Below, piece after piece: positions 5,658 to 9,512 of a DNA stretch of 9,512 nucleotides. This DNA comes from an uncultured Christensenella sp. (GTDB lineage: Bacteria > Bacillota > Clostridia > Christensenellales > UBA3700). A program made the position numbers and the translations under genes. The stretch spans positions 6,120 to 15,631 of the forward strand of contig CAJTNW010000033.1 in NCBI GenBank assembly GCA_910577795.1, given 5' to 3'. Each line of letters begins with the position of its first letter. Within the stretch, counting starts at the first letter, position 1. The notes below the pieces were generated by a model. That model made no database searches. It was given only the letters and a program-made list of their open reading frames with translations, and was not told the origin of the DNA.

Positions 5658-7148
5658 TTAGCCGAAAATTGCAAGTAATGCACCTGCAGCAACAGCCGAA
5701 CCAATAACACCAGCAACATTTGGACCCATTGCATGCATCAACAAATAGTTGTTTGGATTTTCCTTTTTACCTACGTCTTGAGCAACACGCGCCGCCATTG
5801 GCACTGCAGAAACACCGGCTGCACCAATAAGTGGGTTGATTTTGCCCTTAGACAATTTACACATAAGTTTACCAACCAATACACCGCCTGCAGTTGCAAT
5901 ACCAAACGCACAAACACCAAGAACGATAATTTTGATTGTCTCCCAATTTAGGAATTGGTTACCATATGCTTTAGAACCTACTGTTACACCTAAGAAAATT
6001 GTAATGATGTTGATAAGTTCATTTTTAGCAGTTTCTGCCAAACGAGGAACAACACCTGACTCTTTCATTAGGTTACCTAACATCAACATACCTAGCAAAG
6101 GTATTGAAGATGGAAGAATAATACCAACTACACCTGTAACTACTATTGGGAACAAAATCTTCTCTCTTTTTGATACCGGACGAAGTTGTTCCATAACTAT
6201 CATTCTTTCTTTCTTTGTAGTAAGTGCTTTCATAATTGGTGGTTGAATAACTGGAACCAAAGCCATATATGAATATGCTGCTATTGCAATTGATGACATT
6301 AAGTGAGATGCAAGTTTGCTTGTTAGATATATTGCAGTAGGACCATCTGCACCACCTATAATACCGATAGACGCAGCCTCTGCACCTGTAAAACCAAACA
6401 AAGATGCCAAAATAAATGTTACAAATATACCTATTTGTGCAGCAGCACCAAGCAACAAACTTTTTGGATTTGCAATAAGCGGACCAAAGTCTGTCATCGC
6501 ACCAATACCAAGGAAGATAAGTGGTGGGAATAATACCCAGTCAACACCTTTGTACAAATAATAGAACAAACCAAAATCAGCAACTGTTGTGTGATTAGTT
6601 GTAACATTGCTAATAAAAGCAGTTGCATCAATACCAGATGGCAGATTTGCTACTTTTACTATTTCATTTAAAATAGCAGTAGTTTGTTGACTTATTGTTG
6701 CACTATTAGAAATAGTTATATCAAGTGATTTAATAAGTTCTGGAAGTGTACCTGACCATGCAGTAAATGTACTTAAATCACCTGGAGTTTGTAAAAATCC
6801 AACTACACCTTCAGCATTGATTATACCTGCCTGAATTAATTGCTCTATCTGTTCCCCACTAAACTCTGCCAAGTTTAAAGTAAAGTCATATCCTTGTGTA
6901 CCATACAAAATATTGTAAGCACCCGGAATATTGATAAGAAACATACCAAAAGCCATTGCAAGCAACAAATTCGGTTCAAATTTCTTAGAAATGGCTAGAA
7001 ACAACAAAAGTCCTGCAACTGCCATCATTACTAAATTTAATAATGTGTCAGTATTAAAACCTGCAAAGCCTGTGCTATCCCACAAATTTTGCAAAGATTT
7101 TAAAATTTGCGACTCGCTTCCGCCAAGTGCCAATGTAAAATTAAACAT
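5658..7148 (-). CDS. oadB: Sodium-ion-translocating decarboxylase, beta subunit
   Basis: This 496-residue membrane protein is the pump subunit that decarboxylates carboxybiotin and moves Na+ outward. Family residues important in Klebsiella OadB (Asp203, Tyr229, Asn373, Gly377, Ser382, Arg389) all align here with a constant offset of 65: Asp268 in IIGGADGPTA, Tyr294, Asn438, Gly442, Ser447 and Arg454. Other signatures are FLGIGAMTDFGPLIANPKS (213-230), VIQPPIMKAL (300-309), SKREKILFPIV and LMHAMGPNVAGVIGSA. Between the first conserved block (KKFEP at 55-59, NIPGAYN at 73-79) and YYLYKGV (196-202) lies an unusually long hydrophilic part of about 110 residues, making the protein longer than typical 375-435-residue members. 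Start ATG 7148 has AGGAGG 8 nt upstream. It lies 17 bp after the biotin carrier and 20 bp before the oadA-type gene. The symbol covers the family; GcdB and MmdB are equivalent names. Confidence 0.93.
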   Translation of the reverse strand: MFNFTLALGGSESQILKSLQNLWDSTGFAGFNTDTLLNLVMMAVAGLLLFLAISKKFEPNLLLAMAFGMFLINIPGAYNILYGTQGYDFTLNLAEFSGEQIEQLIQAGIINAEGVVGFLQTPGDLSTFTAWSGTLPELIKSLDITISNSATISQQTTAILNEIVKVANLPSGIDATAFISNVTTNHTTVADFGLFYYLYKGVDWVLFPPLIFLGIGAMTDFGPLIANPKSLLLGAAAQIGIFVTFILASLFGFTGAEAASIGIIGGADGPTAIYLTSKLASHLMSSIAIAAYSYMALVPVIQPPIMKALTTKKERMIVMEQLRPVSKREKILFPIVVTGVVGIILPSSIPLLGMLMLGNLMKESGVVPRLAETAKNELINIITIFLGVTVGSKAYGNQFLNWETIKIIVLGVCAFGIATAGGVLVGKLMCKLSKGKINPLIGAAGVSAVPMAARVAQDVGKKENPNNYLLMHAMGPNVAGVIGSAVAAGALLAIFG

Positions 7149-7165
7149 TACAACAACCTCCTAAA

Positions 7166-7522
7166 TTATGCGATTGTAAATAATGTATCGCCACTTCCTA
7201 CGCTAGCACCTTTGCTAACAACAACTGTAACAATACCATCTTTTTGTGCTGTCATATTATTTTCCATTTTCATAGCCTCAAGCACTAAAATAGTATCACC
7301 TTTTTTAACACTTGCACCATTTGCAACGCAAACATCAAGAACTGTACCAGGCATTGGTGCTTTAAATGGCTCACCATTGCCGCTAACTACTGGAGCAGCC
7401 TTTGGCGCAGCAGCAACTGGCGCAACTGGACTTGCCATTACAGGACTGGTAGAAACACCACCAATTTCCTCAACCTCTACTACATAATTTTTTCCATCTA
7501 CATTTATATTGAATTTACGCAT
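7166..7522 (-). CDS. Biotin carboxyl carrier protein of the decarboxylase complex
   Basis: This 118-residue protein has the biotinyl domain at its C-terminal end (about residues 52-118). The motif EAMKMEN carries the biotinylated Lys85, preceded by APMPGTV and followed by the conserved GD near 111-112. Residues 1-20 form a short beta-rich start seen in GcdC/MmdC-type carriers, and residues 27-47 are a Pro-Ala-Val-rich flexible linker, which lets the biotin arm swing between the carboxyltransferase and the membrane subunit. ATG 7522 follows an AAGGAG site. It is the only biotin domain in the operon, so both carboxyltransferases of the cluster must share it. 13 bp from the upstream gene, 17 bp from oadB. 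A biotin-protein ligase must be supplied from elsewhere. Confidence 0.92.
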   Translation of the reverse strand: MRKFNINVDGKNYVVEVEEIGGVSTSPVMASPVAPVAAAPKAAPVVSGNGEPFKAPMPGTVLDVCVANGASVKKGDTILVLEAMKMENNMTAQKDGIVTVVVSKGASVGSGDTLFTIA

Positions 7523-7535
7523 TTTTATATTCTCC

Positions 7536-8105
7536 TTAATTTATATGTTTGATTGAACGCACCTTAAAGGTAACTTTTCTTTCTGCTTGTTCTTGTTCAG
7601 TGGCAACTGCAATTGCAGCACTGATAATAGCAATAAGTTTACTATCGGTAACAACTTCTTCATTTGGAGCAGCAATCATTATTGCATCTTCTGGCTTTGG
7701 AAGTCTTGCCTGTTTTTGTTTTGCTTTTAAATCACTAATTGCTTGCTTAATTTCAGGTTTCTTTGATTTATAATCAAGTTTTATTTGACCTTGCTTATCT
7801 TTAAACTCTATTTTAGTAATCTCTTTATTATCAAGTTGCTTATAAAGTTCGTTGATTTTTTCGTCCTTTTCATTAACGAAAGTTTGCTTAATAGCCTTTC
7901 TCTCTGCCTTATTTGCACGATAGATAGCCATCATGTCATCCCAATTGTTAAGTAGTTTGTTTAAATATTGTAATAATTTAACAACACCAATTAACAAAAA
8001 TAAAACTATAAAAACCATTGAAACACCGATTAATACAACTATACCTGCCTCTGCCAATTTGTCACCAATTGTCTTTTCAGCACAAAAAAGTAAATTATTA
8101 ATCAT
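7536..8105 (-). CDS. OadG/MmdD-type gamma/delta subunit with long charged insertion
   Basis: A 189-residue protein with one membrane segment near residues 20-43 (GIVVLIGVSMVFIVLFLLIG), as in OadG. The C-terminal part around 155-188 (SKLIAIISAAIAVAT, ending FKVRSIKH) matches the segment that in MmdD/OadG-like proteins contacts the carboxyltransferase. Between them, residues 61-133 are a lysine- and glutamate-rich predicted helix or coiled coil (for example KDEKINELYKQLDNKEITK), which ordinary 80-130-residue family members lack or have only as a short linker. The subunit anchors the soluble carboxyltransferase and carrier to the beta subunit at the inner face of the membrane. Start ATG 8105 has AAGGAGA 7 nt upstream, overlapping the stop of the preceding gene's context. 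The position in the operon supports the assignment, as primary sequence conservation in this family is low. Confidence 0.8.
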   Translation of the reverse strand: MINNLLFCAEKTIGDKLAEAGIVVLIGVSMVFIVLFLLIGVVKLLQYLNKLLNNWDDMMAIYRANKAERKAIKQTFVNEKDEKINELYKQLDNKEITKIEFKDKQGQIKLDYKSKKPEIKQAISDLKAKQKQARLPKPEDAIMIAAPNEEVVTDSKLIAIISAAIAVATEQEQAERKVTFKVRSIKHIN

Positions 8106-8117
8106 ATTTCTATCTCC

Positions 8118-9512
8118 TTAAATTCCAAGCAACATCATTAACGCACTTGCAATATATGGACGCATTGTTGACAACTCAATAATGTTATCAATAAAGCCAT
8201 CCTTTGCTGCTATAAATGGATTTTGTTCCATTTCCAAATAACGTGCCTCAAGTTTTGCTCTATCCTCACCAGATTTTAATTGCTCAGCATATTCAATTGC
8301 TGCACCTGCTGCAGTGTTAACAGGGCTAATTACACTGTCAGTACTTGCCAAAGTGTAATCAAAACCAATACCTTTACTAGCAAATACAGAATATGCAAGA
8401 CCTATAGCATTACCAGTAATAACACTAATCATAGGAGTAGTGCAACTTGCAAGTTTAGTCATAAGACCAGCAAGTTTACTAGCAAGACCATTAATTTCAT
8501 CTTCAAGACTTGGTTTTACACCAAGGCTATCAACCAAAGATATAATTGGCATACCATTTGCAGAACATTTATCAATAAATTTTTCTGCTTTAGTTATACC
8601 ATTTGCAGAAATGTAACCACCATTTACACTGCCATCTAAAGCAATAATACCAACACTTATGCTGTTTATCAAACCATAACTTGTTACAACTTCCTTAGCA
8701 TAGTTTTCGTTTGCAATGATATATTTTTGATTATCACAAATTGCTTTTAGTGCCAAATCAACACTATAAGATTTATCTAATGCAGGAGTCTCACGGTTAG
8801 CATCATCTTCACTTTCCTCAACTTCTCCACCACAGATAGTCAAAATATATTTAATTTTTTCTGCAAGTTCTTTAGAATTTTTAAAAGTGAACTCTGCCAT
8901 ATCACTATTTTCAGAAATAGATTTATAGCCAAGAATATTATTTAGTTTTGGATAATCTTTTTCGCAAGATGCAATTGCTTGTGGAGATGCAACACTCATA
9001 ATAGCACTATCAGCCATAAATACAAAATCAGCCATAGCAGCAATTGATGCCATCATACCAACACAATTACCTTTGATAATTGCAATATGAGGAATGTTTT
9101 CTTTTGCAAGATTAATTGCATTAATAACTTCGCTGTATGCCTCCAGCATAGCAACACCCTCACCAATTCTAGCGCCGTTTGAATCAATAATAGAAATCAA
9201 AGGAGTGCCAGTTTGTACCGCTTTTCTGATAACTTTCAAAATCTTTTTTGCATGTGCCTCACTAAAACTGCCTTTTAAAACCTCTTGATTTTGTGCAAAA
9301 AAATGTACAGGCTTATTACCAATAGTGGCATAACCTGTAACTACACCTTCACCAAGAGCATCTTCACAGTCAACAAAAGACTTACCTGCTGCAAAAACAT
9401 CAGTCTCTACAAAACTACCCTCATCAATTAAATCAAAAGCAAAAGACTTAATCTTTTTTGTTGCTTTGTCAATCAATTTGATGTTGTTTTGTAACATTGC
9501 ATTGTTCTTCAT
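8118..9512 (-). CDS. mmdA: MmdA/PccB-like carboxyltransferase (12S-type, decarboxylase alpha subunit)
   Basis: This 464-residue reading frame begins with ATG exactly at the right window edge, so the true start and ribosome binding site cannot be checked. It has the two crotonase-like halves of acyl-CoA carboxyltransferases. N-half: LIDEGSFVE (28-36), GEGVVTGYATI, FAQNQEVLKGSFSEAHAKKI (72-91), IDSNGARIGEGV (109-120). C-half: ANGMPIISLVDSLGVKP (318-334), ISVITGNAIGLAYSVFASKG (362-381) and C-terminal AAKDGFIDNIIE. It is shorter than the usual 510-520 residues, and family glycines around the oxyanion sites differ: DSGGARIQEG is DSNGARIGEG, AGG after GPC is VGM, and KAYGGAY is NAIGLAY. Predicted role: transfer of a carboxyl group from a CoA ester, such as methylmalonyl-CoA or malonyl-CoA, to the biotin carrier. 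First operon gene visible; 12 bp ahead of the oadG-type gene. Confidence 0.82.
   Translation of the reverse strand: MKNNAMLQNNIKLIDKATKKIKSFAFDLIDEGSFVETDVFAAGKSFVDCEDALGEGVVTGYATIGNKPVHFFAQNQEVLKGSFSEAHAKKILKVIRKAVQTGTPLISIIDSNGARIGEGVAMLEAYSEVINAINLAKENIPHIAIIKGNCVGMMASIAAMADFVFMADSAIMSVASPQAIASCEKDYPKLNNILGYKSISENSDMAEFTFKNSKELAEKIKYILTICGGEVEESEDDANRETPALDKSYSVDLALKAICDNQKYIIANENYAKEVVTSYGLINSISVGIIALDGSVNGGYISANGITKAEKFIDKCSANGMPIISLVDSLGVKPSLEDEINGLASKLAGLMTKLASCTTPMISVITGNAIGLAYSVFASKGIGFDYTLASTDSVISPVNTAAGAAIEYAEQLKSGEDRAKLEARYLEMEQNPFIAAKDGFIDNIIELSTMRPYIASALMMLLGI

Noticed and set aside
5733..7487. Several + strand open frames of 70-136 codons opposite oadB and the biotin carrier
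   Set aside because: They lie antisense to well-conserved genes, lack ribosome binding sites and encode low-complexity or Ile/Thr/Asn-rich sequence typical of antisense shadows.

Overview
The window is AT-rich DNA with strong AGGAGG-type ribosome binding sites on most genes, AT-rich intrinsic terminators and Firmicutes-type gene families. The gene content (tmcAL, a ylbJ-type sporulation membrane gene, two Cys-lipoproteins and a biotin-dependent sodium-pump decarboxylase operon) fits an anaerobic, probably uncultured, spore-forming-lineage Clostridia. This taxonomic placement is an inference from gene families and base composition.

Left part, + strand (1-3099). It begins with the 3' four fifths of tmcAL (tRNA-Met wobble-cytidine acetylation), closed by a hairpin terminator at 931-966. 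A YlbJ-family membrane protein follows (1019-1981). Next comes a single-gene unit with its own near-consensus promoter (2014-2042), coding for a secreted, lipid-anchored calcineurin-type metallophosphoesterase (2083-3099). A strong 15-bp hairpin at 3123-3157 separates it from a convergent small lipoprotein of unknown function (3174-3779, - strand).

Middle intergenic region (3780-4219, 440 bp). No convincing protein gene is visible, but the region is dense in structure. It holds an 8+8 bp inverted repeat, two nearly identical 28-bp palindromic elements 135 bp apart (the second is the core of a 36-bp perfect palindrome), a near-consensus + strand promoter (TTGACA-N17-TATACT with an extended -10) with no ORF to serve, a hairpin just downstream of the predicted start, and a terminator hairpin with a T-rich tail at 4158-4193. 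Together these suggest an unannotated + strand small RNA or a regulatory locus.

Right part, - strand (9512 to 4220). This is a tight operon with gaps of 12-20 bp: MmdA-like 12S carboxyltransferase, long OadG-type membrane subunit, biotin carrier protein, OadB-type Na+-pump subunit, and OadA/5S-type carboxyltransferase. Carrying both a CoA-ester and an oxo-acid carboxyltransferase on one carrier and one pump suggests a dual-substrate decarboxylase or a sodium-coupled transcarboxylase. No biotin carboxylase gene is present in the window. The OadA-type gene is interrupted: about 7 nt are missing at 5520/5521 compared with its family, which breaks the frame after 39 family residues. The remaining 433 codons are otherwise intact, so this is either a sequence error or a very recent mutation. 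If real, it would leave only the CoA-ester carboxyltransferase active.
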